NCBI RefSeq assembly: GCF_963666145.1
Contig: NZ_OY762614.1
Location: forward strand, 3,276,501-3,340,500
Length of the DNA stretch: 64,000 nt
Source: an uncultured Desulfobacter sp.
Lineage (GTDB): Bacteria; Desulfobacterota; Desulfobacteria; Desulfobacterales; Desulfobacteraceae
Direction of reading: 5' to 3'
Below are positions 36,358-45,818 of this stretch, piece after piece. Numbering within the stretch: position 1 is the first letter of the stretch; each line of letters starts with the position of its first letter. The notes below the pieces were generated by a model. It had not been told where the DNA came from and did not search any database. It saw only the letters and a program-made list of their open reading frames with translations. The translations under genes and the position numbers were made by a program.

Positions 36358-36960
36358 ATGAATTCGCCGACCAAAAGAAAAGAGATGATGAATCGCCTGC
36401 TCAAAGAGCAAGCGGTTAAAACCGTGCTTGCAATGATCCAGGAAGGAATATCCATCACCATGGATAACGTGGCGGCCAAATGCGGTGTCTCTAAAGGAAC
36501 CTTGTACAACTATTTTAAAAACAAAAAAGATCTGCTCAATTATGTCCATGAGGCTGTGATTATCCCTATGAAAAAGGGATCAAATAAAATATTTGAGAAA
36601 AATATTCCGCCCATGGAAAAAATATATGGATTTGTGGGTAATGTGTTTGATTTCCAGAAGGAATACCCACTTTATTTTAAATTTATCCAGAGCCAGCGTT
36701 CGGCGGCCGATGCCGTCTCCGAGCGTATGGACGTGATCATTCTTCCCCTGGTCAATGTCTGCCGGGACGGGATGCGCCAGGGACAGTTTGTTGACGCCGA
36801 TCCCTATGTCATGGCAGCCATGATTTTCGGTACGGTGATCGGTCCTTTGGAATCCCTGACATATCGGGAGGATGCGCTCCAGGATTTAGAAGAACTCAAA
36901 CAGGAAATTGTCCGCTTTCTGGACAAATGTATACTTAAGGAACAGGAGAGATCGTTATGA
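36358..36960 (+). CDS. TetR/AcrR-family repressor of the RND operon
   Basis: 200 residues. The N-terminal helix-turn-helix is MDNVAAKCGVSKGTLYNYFKNK (residues about 39-60), shown here as MDNVAAKCGVSKGTLYNYF; the rest is a helical ligand-binding domain. It overlaps the adaptor gene by 4 bp (ATGA) and lies behind paired inverted motifs, so it likely represses its own operon until a toxic ligand binds. Confidence 0.9.
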   Translation: MNSPTKRKEMMNRLLKEQAVKTVLAMIQEGISITMDNVAAKCGVSKGTLYNYFKNKKDLLNYVHEAVIIPMKKGSNKIFEKNIPPMEKIYGFVGNVFDFQKEYPLYFKFIQSQRSAADAVSERMDVIILPLVNVCRDGMRQGQFVDADPYVMAAMIFGTVIGPLESLTYREDALQDLEELKQEIVRFLDKCILKEQERSL

Positions 36961-38150
36961 AGCGTTTTTTGCTTGGTTTTGTCACGGCCGTAATTATTGG
37001 CGGTGGAGTTTTGTATTATTCAGGGTTGCTGTCTCTGCCCTGGGCAGGGGCGCAAAAAGATCAGGAGCCCTCCCAGTCCGAGCAGGCGAACGCCCAGTCT
37101 GCTCCGGCCCGTCCGCCGGTTGAGGTGGCCGTTTATACGGTCAAACCCCAGGAAGTGGTCTTCACCAAAGATCTGGCCGGCAGAACGTCCGCATACCAGG
37201 TCGCTGAAATTCGGCCCCAGGTTACGGGTATTATCCTGAAACGGATGTTCACCCAGGGCAGTATCGTTAAAAAGGGTCAGCAGCTTTATCAGATTGATCC
37301 GTCTACCTACAAAGCAGCTTATGAGTCGGCAGCAGCCAGTCTTGTTCGCGCCGAAGCGGATGTCAAAGCTGCCGAACCCAAGCTTGCCCGCTACAGCCGT
37401 CTGGTGAAGGTGGGTGGTGTCAGCCGCCAGGTTTATGATGATACCGTGGCCGCCCTGGCCCAGGCCAAGGCCGATGTGGCGGTTGCCAATGCCAATCTGG
37501 CCACCGCAAAAATCAATCTGGATTATACCAAGGTCTTTTCACCCATTTCCGGACGCATCGGCAAGTCTTCGGTAACCGAAGGCGCTTTGGTTACAGCCAA
37601 TCAAACCACCGCCCTGGCCGTGGTTCAGAATCTGGATCAGATCTATGTGGACGTAAACCAGTCCAGCGAGGAACTCATGGCGCTTAAAAAGGGCCTGAAT
37701 AATCCTGAACAAAATTCCATGGTCAGCCTGTTCATCGGTAAAGAAGGTACCCTTTATGATCTGAAGGGGAAATTGCTGTTTTCCGATGCTACAGTGGACC
37801 AGAGTACGGGTATGGTCCAGTTGCGGATACTGTTTCCCAACCCGGAAAAAGAACTGTTGCCCGGCCTTTTTGTTCGTGCCAGGGTAGAGCAGTCGCGCCA
37901 GGAGAAAGCCATTGTTGTTCCCCAGCAGGCCGTGGTTCGAAATTCAGACGGTACGGTGTCTGTTTGGGCTGTGGACAAGGAAAATACCGTGAAGTACCAG
38001 ACAATAGAAGTTTCCCAGGCCGTCAAGGATCAGTGGGTGGTCTCAGCCGGCCTCGCCCCCGGTGACCGGGTGGTTGTTCAGGGATTGCAGAAAATCAGTC
38101 CCCAGGCCAAGGTCACGACCGTGGAATATAAAGCATCCACCAACTCATGA
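36957..38150 (+). CDS. RND efflux periplasmic adaptor (MexA/AcrA-like)
   Basis: 397 residues. N-terminal membrane anchor or signal (FLLGFVTAVIIGGGVLYYSG); lipoyl-like half motifs around GRTSAYQVAEIRPQVTGIIL and LDYTKVFSPISGRIG; alpha-helical hairpin between them with alternating Ala/Val/Lys; beta-barrel and membrane-proximal domain. Connects the RND pump with the outer-membrane channel. Second gene of the TetR operon. Confidence 0.93.
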   Translation: MKRFLLGFVTAVIIGGGVLYYSGLLSLPWAGAQKDQEPSQSEQANAQSAPARPPVEVAVYTVKPQEVVFTKDLAGRTSAYQVAEIRPQVTGIILKRMFTQGSIVKKGQQLYQIDPSTYKAAYESAAASLVRAEADVKAAEPKLARYSRLVKVGGVSRQVYDDTVAALAQAKADVAVANANLATAKINLDYTKVFSPISGRIGKSSVTEGALVTANQTTALAVVQNLDQIYVDVNQSSEELMALKKGLNNPEQNSMVSLFIGKEGTLYDLKGKLLFSDATVDQSTGMVQLRILFPNPEKELLPGLFVRARVEQSRQEKAIVVPQQAVVRNSDGTVSVWAVDKENTVKYQTIEVSQAVKDQWVVSAGLAPGDRVVVQGLQKISPQAKVTTVEYKASTNS

Positions 38151-38165
38151 TAGCAGGATAAAAAC

Positions 38166-41100
38166 ATGTCTCGTTTTTTTATAGATCGCCCCATCTTTGC
38201 ATGGGTTATCGCAATTGTCATCATGCTGTCCGGGCTGTTTGCCGTGCTCACCCTGCCGGTGGAACAATATCCCAAAATTGCCCCGCCCAGCATTACCATT
38301 TCAACCATGTATCCCGGCGCTTCGGCCCAGGTGGTGGAAGACAGTGTCACCCAGGTCATTGAGCAGGCCCTAACTGGTATTGATTATCTAAGATATTTTT
38401 CTTCATCCAGTGAGGCCAGTGGGCAGCTCACCATCAGCCTGACCTTTGAACCGGAAGCAGATCCGGATATCGCCCAGGTTCAGGTGCAGAATAAAATATC
38501 AAAAGTGGAGAGTCTGCTGCCCGAGGAAGTCCAGCAGCAGGGTCTGACCGTCCAGAAGGCTTCCGACAGTTTTCTTTTGTTAGTCGGATTGTACTCCGAA
38601 GACGGCACTTATAAGGATGATGACCTATCTGATTATCTTAAATCCAACATGGCAGACCCGGTTTCCCGTGTACAGGGGGTAGGCGATTTAACTGTGTTCG
38701 GTTCCCAGTACGCCATGCGGATATGGGTTAATCCGGAAAAACTCAACGCGTTTAACCTGATGCCCGCAGATGTTGTTTCAGCCATCCAGGCACGAAACGC
38801 CGACGTCTCATCCGGTCAGCTCGGCGGGGCCCCGTCCATTAAAGGCCAGCAGATCAATGCCGTTGTAACGGCCCAGTCCAAACTGCAGACCGTGGAAGAT
38901 TTTGAAAAGGTTCTGGTCAAGGTTAACCCGGATGGTTCCCAGGTCCGGGTGAAGGATGTGGCCAAAGTGGAAAAGGGTCCTGAAAGATACGGGTTCAACA
39001 CCCGATATAATCGAAATCCTGCCGCGGCCATGGCCATCAGTCTGGCCACGGGTGCCAATGCCCTTGATACGGCCGAACGGGTCAAGGATAAAGTCAAGGA
39101 ATTAAGTCAGTTCCTGCCTCCCGGACTGGAAGTGATTTTCCCCTACGATACCACGCCCTTTGTCCGGCTCTCCATCGAAGAGGTTGTTAAGACCCTGATA
39201 GAAGCCATTGTGTTGGTGTTCCTGGTCATGTATTTGTTTTTGCAAAGCTTTCGGGCAACGTTGATTCCAACCATTGCGGTGCCGGTGGTGTTGCTCGGCA
39301 CGTTCGGCGTTTTGTCGGCATTCGGGTTCAGTATTAATACCTTGTCCATGTTTGCCATGGTGCTTGCCATCGGGCTTCTGGTGGACGATGCCATTGTCGT
39401 GGTGGAAAACGTAGAGCGGGTGATGTCCGAAACCGGTAAACCGCCCAAGGAAGCCACCCGGGAGTCCATGGATCAGATCACCGGCGCCCTTGTGGGGATT
39501 GCCATGGTATTGTCTGCGGTGTTTATTCCCATGGCGTTTTTTTCCGGCTCCACCGGTGCCATCTACCGTCAGTTTTCACTGACCCTGGTATCGGCCATGG
39601 CGCTTTCAGTGCTTGTGGCCCTGGTTTTGACTCCTGCGCTTTGCTCCACACTGCTCAAACCTGTGAAAAAAGGGCACCATGAACATAAGCGCGGCTTTTT
39701 CGCCTGGTTCAATAAAGGCTTTGATTTAAGCAAGGCCATGTATAAATCCAGCGTCAGGTATGCAGCCACCCGGGCGATAAGATTCCTGATCGTCTATGCA
39801 CTGATTATTGTGGGTCTGATCTACATTTTTAAAGGTATCCCCACCGGATTTTTGCCCGACGAAGATCAGGGCATGATGATGACCATCATCTCCGCCCCGC
39901 CGGGTGCGACCATGGAACGGACCCAGAAGGCCGTAAATCAGGTGGAAGACTACTTTCTGGACCAGGAGAAGGGTAATGTAAAAGGTCTGTTTACGGTCGT
40001 CGGCTACAGCCATTCCGGCCGGGGCCAGAATGTGGCCATGGGCTTTATGAACCTTACGGACTGGTCCCTGCGTCACCGGCCCGACCAGAAAGCCGCTGCC
40101 ATTGCAGGCCGGGCCATGGCCAGTATGTTCAGCATCAAGGACGCATCCGTCTATGCCTTTATTCCGCCGGCCATCCTGGCCCTGGGCGACGCCACCGGGT
40201 TTGACTTTGAGCTGGTGGATCGCGGGGGATTAGGGCATACTGCATTAATGAACGCCAGAAACCAGATGCTGGGCATGGCTGCCCAGAACCCCAAGCTGGT
40301 GGGTGTCCGCCCCAACGGATTATCCGATGTGCCGCAGTACAAGCTGCACATTGATTATGAAAAGGCCGAAGCACTGGGTGTGACAACGGCCAATATCACA
40401 AATGTCCTCCAGACCGCCTGGGGTTCATCCTATGTCAATGATTTTATGGACGGCAACCGGCTTAAAAAGGTATATATACAAGGGGATGCAGGGTCGCGTA
40501 TGCTGCCCGAAGATATAAACCGATGGCATGTGCGCAACAACCAGGGTACCATGGTGCCGTTCTCTTCATTCACTTATGGCGAATGGACCTATGGATCACC
40601 ACGGCTGGAACGGTATAACGGCACCTCTTCGGTGGAGATATTAGGCGCGCCTGCCCCGGGTGTATCCTCGGGGGAAGCCATGTCCATTGTTGAGGATATG
40701 GCCCAGAAACTGCCCAAGGGGATTTTCCTGGAATGGACCGGTCTCTCCTATGAAGAGCGGATGGCAGGTTCCCAGAGCGGCATGCTTTATGCCATCTCCC
40801 TTTTGTTTGTGTTTTTGTGTCTGGCGGCCCTTTATGAATCCTGGTCTATTCCGTTTTCGGTTATGCTGGTTGTACCTTTGGGAATCATCGGCTCTGTGGT
40901 TGCCACAAGCTGGGCAGGGTTAAGCAATGACGTCTATTTCCAGATTGCCCTGCTGACCACAGTGGGCCTTGCGGCCAAAAATGCCATCCTTATTGTTGAG
41001 TTTGCAAAAAGTCTATACGAAAGCGGGACGGAACTGGTTCAATCGGCAGTGATTGCCGCAGAGCTCAGGTTGCGACCCATTCTGATGACCTCCTTTGCGT

Positions 41101-41294
41101 TTATCCTGGGTGTGACACCTTTGGCCATTTCCGACGGTGCGGGTTCCGCCAGCCAGAATGCCATCGGCATCGGCGTCATCGGGGGGATGGTCGCCGCCAC
41201 ATCCCTGGCGATTATTTTTGTTCCCCTCTTTTTTATCCTCATTGAACGGGGGGGTGAAAAGAAAAAACAGGCCGAAATCGGCCAAGGAGAATAA
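38166..41294 (+). CDS. RND multidrug efflux pump (AcrB/MexB-like, HAE1)
   Basis: 1042 residues, typical length. N-terminus MSRFFIDRPIFAWVIAIVIM; TM4 proton relay with LAIGLLVDDAIVVVENVERV (paired Asp); GFLPDEDQGMMM in the second half; TM10-11 region with the Lys in LAAKNAILIVEFAKSL. Drives export of hydrophobic drugs or metabolites by proton exchange as a trimer with the adaptor and channel. Confidence 0.95.
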   Translation: MSRFFIDRPIFAWVIAIVIMLSGLFAVLTLPVEQYPKIAPPSITISTMYPGASAQVVEDSVTQVIEQALTGIDYLRYFSSSSEASGQLTISLTFEPEADPDIAQVQVQNKISKVESLLPEEVQQQGLTVQKASDSFLLLVGLYSEDGTYKDDDLSDYLKSNMADPVSRVQGVGDLTVFGSQYAMRIWVNPEKLNAFNLMPADVVSAIQARNADVSSGQLGGAPSIKGQQINAVVTAQSKLQTVEDFEKVLVKVNPDGSQVRVKDVAKVEKGPERYGFNTRYNRNPAAAMAISLATGANALDTAERVKDKVKELSQFLPPGLEVIFPYDTTPFVRLSIEEVVKTLIEAIVLVFLVMYLFLQSFRATLIPTIAVPVVLLGTFGVLSAFGFSINTLSMFAMVLAIGLLVDDAIVVVENVERVMSETGKPPKEATRESMDQITGALVGIAMVLSAVFIPMAFFSGSTGAIYRQFSLTLVSAMALSVLVALVLTPALCSTLLKPVKKGHHEHKRGFFAWFNKGFDLSKAMYKSSVRYAATRAIRFLIVYALIIVGLIYIFKGIPTGFLPDEDQGMMMTIISAPPGATMERTQKAVNQVEDYFLDQEKGNVKGLFTVVGYSHSGRGQNVAMGFMNLTDWSLRHRPDQKAAAIAGRAMASMFSIKDASVYAFIPPAILALGDATGFDFELVDRGGLGHTALMNARNQMLGMAAQNPKLVGVRPNGLSDVPQYKLHIDYEKAEALGVTTANITNVLQTAWGSSYVNDFMDGNRLKKVYIQGDAGSRMLPEDINRWHVRNNQGTMVPFSSFTYGEWTYGSPRLERYNGTSSVEILGAPAPGVSSGEAMSIVEDMAQKLPKGIFLEWTGLSYEERMAGSQSGMLYAISLLFVFLCLAALYESWSIPFSVMLVVPLGIIGSVVATSWAGLSNDVYFQIALLTTVGLAAKNAILIVEFAKSLYESGTELVQSAVIAAELRLRPILMTSFAFILGVTPLAISDGAGSASQNAIGIGVIGGMVAATSLAIIFVPLFFILIERGGEKKKQAEIGQGE

Positions 41295-41297
41295 TGT

Positions 41298-42746
41298 ATG
41301 GCAATTAGACTCATTACGTCAGCCGTTGTCGGCCTGATGCTTTTTACTGCCGGCTGTTCGTTTATCCCTGAATACAGTCAGCCGGAGCTGCCGGTGGCAG
41401 ATGTATGGCCTGACAAAGGGCTCAGTGCAGATGCCAGGTCCAATCCGGCTGCCGCTGACATCGTCTACCAGGATTATTTTACCTCCCATTCCCTGCAGCA
41501 GATCATTGCCATGGCCCTGGAAAATAACCGGGATATGAGGGTAGCCCTTCTCAATATTGAGCAGGCAAGGGCGGCCTACCGGATCAACAAAGCCGATGAA
41601 CTGCCCGTCATTGCGGGCAGCACCGGGGTGAGCCGTCAGGGTGTTGCAGAAGACAGCAGTTCTACAGGCAAAGCATATACAACAGATACATCCATGACTG
41701 TGGGATTGGGCATTACCGCCTACGAACTCGATCTTTTCGGTCGGGTTAGAAGTCTTAGCCAAAGCGCCCTTGAAAGCTATCTTGCCACCCAGGAAGCGGC
41801 GTCAAGTACCCGCATTGCCCTGGTGGCCCAGACCGCAGATGCCTATGTCTCCCTTTTGGCCCAAAGAAAGCTGCTGCAGCTTGCCCAGGAAACATACAAC
41901 GCCCAGAAAGCGACCTATGATGTGATTAAAAGCCAGTATGATGCCGGCTCCACAGACCAGCTGGCTCTGGCCCAGGCCGCCACATCCACCCAAAGCGCCA
42001 AGGCGTCCATTTATCAGTACAAACGTCTGGCTGCCCAGGCGGAAAATGCGCTGGTATACCTTGCAGGTTCCGGGGTGTATGATCTTATCAAGACATCTGA
42101 AGATCCATGCGAAAGCATTGACGAAATTGGCTTTTTGGGGCAGCTGCCGGCAGGACTTCCCTCCCAGATTCTTCTGGCCCGGCCTGACATCCAGGCGGCC
42201 GAGCATCAGTTGAAGGCGGCCAATGCCGATATTGGTGCGGCCCGGGCGGCCCTGTATCCCACCATCAGCCTGACCGGCTCTCTGGGATTTGCTGCTGAGG
42301 GGCTATCCTATTTGTTTGATCCGTCCAGAAGTCTCTCCTGGGGATTCTCTCCCAATCTGAGCATCCCCATATTTAACCGGGGAGGGCTGAAGGCCAGCCT
42401 GGATGTTGCCAACGTCAATGAAAAAATTGCGGCAGCCCAGTATGAAGGTGCTATTCAGACCGCGTTCAGGGAGGTGGCGGACCAGCTGGCGGCACGTAAA
42501 CACTATAAGGGCCAGCTGGATGCCCAGAATGCACTGGTATCGGCGACCCGGAAAGCATATCGTCTGTCCAAGGCCAGGTATGACAATGGGGTGGATGATT
42601 TCCTCACGGTTCTGGATTCCCAGCGCTCGCTGTTCAGCGCGGAGCAGGGCGCCATTTCCCTGAAACAGGCCTACTTGAGCAACCTGATTAACCTGTACAA
42701 GGTGATGGGTGGTGGAAAAATGGATACTACCTCTGAAGTTAATTAG
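41298..42746 (+). CDS. Outer-membrane efflux channel (NodT/OprM-like lipoprotein)
   Basis: 482 residues with a lipobox (MLFTAGC near residue 20). Two TolC-type outer-membrane-factor repeats: LENNRDMRVALLNIEQARA and LLARPDIQAAEHQLKAANAD are the standard marks. Completes the tripartite pump. 3-bp spacing from the pump gene. Confidence 0.93.
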   Translation: MAIRLITSAVVGLMLFTAGCSFIPEYSQPELPVADVWPDKGLSADARSNPAAADIVYQDYFTSHSLQQIIAMALENNRDMRVALLNIEQARAAYRINKADELPVIAGSTGVSRQGVAEDSSSTGKAYTTDTSMTVGLGITAYELDLFGRVRSLSQSALESYLATQEAASSTRIALVAQTADAYVSLLAQRKLLQLAQETYNAQKATYDVIKSQYDAGSTDQLALAQAATSTQSAKASIYQYKRLAAQAENALVYLAGSGVYDLIKTSEDPCESIDEIGFLGQLPAGLPSQILLARPDIQAAEHQLKAANADIGAARAALYPTISLTGSLGFAAEGLSYLFDPSRSLSWGFSPNLSIPIFNRGGLKASLDVANVNEKIAAAQYEGAIQTAFREVADQLAARKHYKGQLDAQNALVSATRKAYRLSKARYDNGVDDFLTVLDSQRSLFSAEQGAISLKQAYLSNLINLYKVMGGGKMDTTSEVN

Positions 42747-42764
42747 TAAGAAAAAGGATAATAG

Positions 42765-43904
42765 ATGACACCGGAACTTGGTGCAAAGCTGCAGCAGATT
42801 ACTGAACAGAATATAATGGATATCGAAGCGCATAAACAACAGGGCAAGTCCGTGGTGGGCTTTTACTGCCTGTACGGCCCCACAGAACTTGCCGTTGCCG
42901 CAGATGCCATCCCGCTGCCCCTGTGCGGCACCCGGCAGGACCCCATTGAAGCGGCGGAGCAGACCTTGCCCAGGAATTTGTGCCCCCTGATCAAAAGCAG
43001 TTATGGATTTGCCGTCACCGGCACCTGCCCGTTTTTTAAATTCTCGGATATGATCGTGGCCGATACCACCTGTGACGGCAAAAAGAAAATGTTCGAGATC
43101 ATGGGCAAAATCAAGCATGTCCATGTGCTCCAGCTGCCCCAGCAGCAGAATACCGACCTGTTTTTAGATCCCTGGATCACTGAATTAAAGCAGTTGCGCC
43201 AGGTGATCGGAGATCAGGCCGGGATTCCCATTACAGATGAACGCCTTCGGGACGCCATTTCGCTGTTGAACCGGGAGCGCCAGGCCAAAAAGGCGCTAAT
43301 GGATGTGGCGGCGGTCAAACCGTCCCCCATCAGCGGTACCCAGATGCTTGAAATTTTGTTTAAGACAGGTTTTTTTGCAGACAAGGAGAAGGGCATTGAC
43401 CTGATCCATGAAATCACCGAAGCCTGCCTGCAAAAGGCGGAGAACCAGGAAAGTCCTTTCACCGCGGATACGCCCAGGATTCTGCTGACCGGTGTGCCCG
43501 TAGGCTTAGGGTCGGACAAAGTGGTAAAAATCCTTGAAAGTTCCGGTGCCAATGTAGTGGCCTTTGAAAATTGCAGCGGGTATAAGCAGACTTTTCAGGT
43601 GGATGAAAGCAAAGATCCCATCACAGCCCTTGCCGAACAATACCTTGCCATTCCATGCTCGGTCATGAGTCCCAACCCGGGGCGTGAAGAACTTCTCACA
43701 AGTATGGTGGAGACATTCAAGGTTGACGGGATTGTGGACCTTACCTGGCAGGCCTGTCACACCTATAATGTTGAAGCGTTTCAGATCCGGGAACTTGCCG
43801 AACAAACCTTTAATTTGCCGTATCTGCATCTGGAAACCGATTATTCAGAATCAGATACCGAACAACTCCGGGTCCGGATCGAGGCATTTCTTGAAATGAT
43901 TTGA
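42765..43904 (+). CDS. Double-cubane-cluster protein (2-hydroxyacyl-CoA dehydratase D family, YjiM-like)
   Basis: 379 residues. The signature of the double-cubane subgroup is clear: FYCLYGPTELAVAADA, LPRNLCPLIKSSYGFA, GTCPFFKFSDMIV, TTCDGKKKMFEIMG, and NCSGY plus QACHTYN near the C-terminus. These cysteines hold a double [4Fe-4S] cluster that performs very low potential reductions when fed electrons by an ATP-dependent partner (YjiL/HgdC type). No partner is adjacent. It starts 18 bp after the efflux channel gene with a good ribosome site, so it appears to be the fifth gene of the efflux operon, an unusual place. Confidence 0.88.
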   Translation: MTPELGAKLQQITEQNIMDIEAHKQQGKSVVGFYCLYGPTELAVAADAIPLPLCGTRQDPIEAAEQTLPRNLCPLIKSSYGFAVTGTCPFFKFSDMIVADTTCDGKKKMFEIMGKIKHVHVLQLPQQQNTDLFLDPWITELKQLRQVIGDQAGIPITDERLRDAISLLNRERQAKKALMDVAAVKPSPISGTQMLEILFKTGFFADKEKGIDLIHEITEACLQKAENQESPFTADTPRILLTGVPVGLGSDKVVKILESSGANVVAFENCSGYKQTFQVDESKDPITALAEQYLAIPCSVMSPNPGREELLTSMVETFKVDGIVDLTWQACHTYNVEAFQIRELAEQTFNLPYLHLETDYSESDTEQLRVRIEAFLEMI

Positions 43905-44151
43905 TCCGGACCAAATAATGGACTCGGAAAAAATAAAAGCTGTAGCGTTTCCGCGTCCCTTGTTTTTGAAAACTTGATGATCAAAACTATTAATAATAGT
44001 CCGGGTGTTGAATTCGGTATTCAGAAAATTTCTATTTTGCCATAGTCCTCGCTGCAAAATTTCAAATACGCCGGTATAAATAGAAAAGATCCCCGCTCCA
44101 TACAAGAAGGCAAAACCTATAATTTAAACCAATATTGCAGTTAACATAACT

Positions 44152-45231
44152 TTATTCCTGACTATCATTTGATGAGCTATCCTTCTGTTCCAGCTGTTTG
44201 ATAACCCGGTCAAAGTCACTCTCGAAAAGGCGATCCTGAATAATTCGGTATTTTTCAAATTCGCTTTCGGCGTGGGCCTTGGCTATTTCCGCCGTTACCT
44301 TTCCAGCGTCCTGCAGGATTTCCCGGTCGGTGGCTTCAATGAATTTATTCAAACGTGCTTCCCAATCCTGCATGGTCATCGGGATCTGGCGAAGAGCCAT
44401 ATCTTCCGCAACATCCAGATAGGCGGATACGAGCCGTTGTAATTGCGCCATCTCACTCTCGGTCAGATAGTTTTTGGCTACGCTGACATCAAACTTCTGG
44501 ATTTTCCCTTTCGGAGCGTCCTTCCAAGTGCTCAGTCCCATGTTTTGTTTCTGATGGTCTGCCCGGTCAACGATTACCTCTGCAGCCGTCTGTCCATGAA
44601 TAGCCCAGTGCAGCTTATTCTGGACGGTTGCAAAAAAACGTTTGGTGGCTTGAGCAGTCACATCATAATCAATGGATGTGGCGTAAATATCGGTAATCTT
44701 CTGGTAGAATTTGCGCTCAGAAAGGCGAATTTCCCGGATGCGCTCCAGCTGTTCTTCAAAGTACTTTTTCCCAAGGACAGTGCCGTCATTCTTCAGGCGT
44801 TCATCATCCATGGTATACCCCTTGATGGTGAACTCCCGAATAACCGGAGTTGCCCATTTACGGAATTGCACAGCTCGTTCCGAATTGACCTTATAACCGA
44901 CGGCGATGATGGCTGAGAGATTGTAGTGATTGGTGTTATAATTTTTGCCATCAGAGGCAGTTATCCGAAAATTTCGGATAACTGAAATCTCCTCTAACTC
45001 GCTGTCACTAAATATCTTTTTCAAATGATAGTTTACCGTCCTGACATCAACGTCATAGAGCGTGGCTATCATTTTCTGGGTCAGCCAGATGTTCTCGTCT
45101 GCGTATACCGCCTCAACACCGCTCTTGCCTGTGGCTGCAACAAATGTTAGATACTCGGCCGCCGAGGAACGAACAATAGAAGTCTCTTTTTTTCCAGCTT
45201 TTTGAAGTTGCTTGTTTTTATCCGTCTTCAT
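44152..45231 (-). CDS. RhuM-family protein
   Basis: 359 residues. The RhuM core is plain: AVYADENIWLTQKMIATLYD, a winged-helix-like RTVNYHLKKIF, EISVIRNFRITASDGK, YNLSAIIAVGYKVNSERAVQ and FRKWATPVIREF. The family is common on pathogenicity islands and mobile elements; it is often called a virulence protein, but its activity is not known. A charged helical C-terminus follows. Last gene of a cassette in which each start overlaps the preceding stop by ATGA. Confidence 0.85.
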   Translation of the reverse strand: MKTDKNKQLQKAGKKETSIVRSSAAEYLTFVAATGKSGVEAVYADENIWLTQKMIATLYDVDVRTVNYHLKKIFSDSELEEISVIRNFRITASDGKNYNTNHYNLSAIIAVGYKVNSERAVQFRKWATPVIREFTIKGYTMDDERLKNDGTVLGKKYFEEQLERIREIRLSERKFYQKITDIYATSIDYDVTAQATKRFFATVQNKLHWAIHGQTAAEVIVDRADHQKQNMGLSTWKDAPKGKIQKFDVSVAKNYLTESEMAQLQRLVSAYLDVAEDMALRQIPMTMQDWEARLNKFIEATDREILQDAGKVTAEIAKAHAESEFEKYRIIQDRLFESDFDRVIKQLEQKDSSSNDSQE

Positions 45232-45818
45232 TCAACGCCGCCCCAGTTTTGATACCTGTCCCGGGACCAACGGAGGTATTTCATCAACTCCCAGTTGATA
45301 GAACCAGAATCAAACCGATCACTGTCGTAATCGCCACCGGACCATTCCATGTAACCTTCGTGCTCTTCATGGCTCGGGTCCTTCAGGGCGTTGCAGAATT
45401 CAAAGTAGCCGGGTACGCCGCCTACATCTTCAGGAGGGCAGGCGCGTTCGCCTTCAAGACAGGCCAGCTCCGTTCTCAGTTCCGGATTGAAATAGCGGCT
45501 TTCCTCCAGAACAAGTTCATGCTCCCAGCTATCCCCGAAATCATACAGATAACCAAAGGTGCGGCCTTTCTGTTTGATCAGATTTCCAAGACGGTACCTG
45601 CCGCAAACCAGCCCGTCTTCTTTCGATTCCGGGTATTCCGTGTATCGTTTTTTACCGATGGTGAATTCGTGCAGATGGCTGTCGGTCCAACCCATGACAA
45701 TCTGAATGACATCGTGCAGCCGGTCCAGCGTAATGCTGGCGGGTACCACAAAACTACGCCAGATTGCCGGTTCGATATCAAGCAGTTGTATTTTCAGCAG
45801 ATAAAATCGTTCGTTCAT
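45228..45818 (-). CDS. Plasmid pRiA4b ORF-3 family protein
   Basis: 196 residues. Family marks: LKIQLLDIEPAIWRSFVVPA, LHDVIQIVMGWTDSHLHEF, YLYDFGDSWEHELVLEE and CPPEDVGGVPGYFEF. A compact soluble fold usually found on plasmids and beside transposases; function unknown. Overlaps both neighbours by 4 bp. Confidence 0.9.
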   Translation of the reverse strand: MNERFYLLKIQLLDIEPAIWRSFVVPASITLDRLHDVIQIVMGWTDSHLHEFTIGKKRYTEYPESKEDGLVCGRYRLGNLIKQKGRTFGYLYDFGDSWEHELVLEESRYFNPELRTELACLEGERACPPEDVGGVPGYFEFCNALKDPSHEEHEGYMEWSGGDYDSDRFDSGSINWELMKYLRWSRDRYQNWGGVE

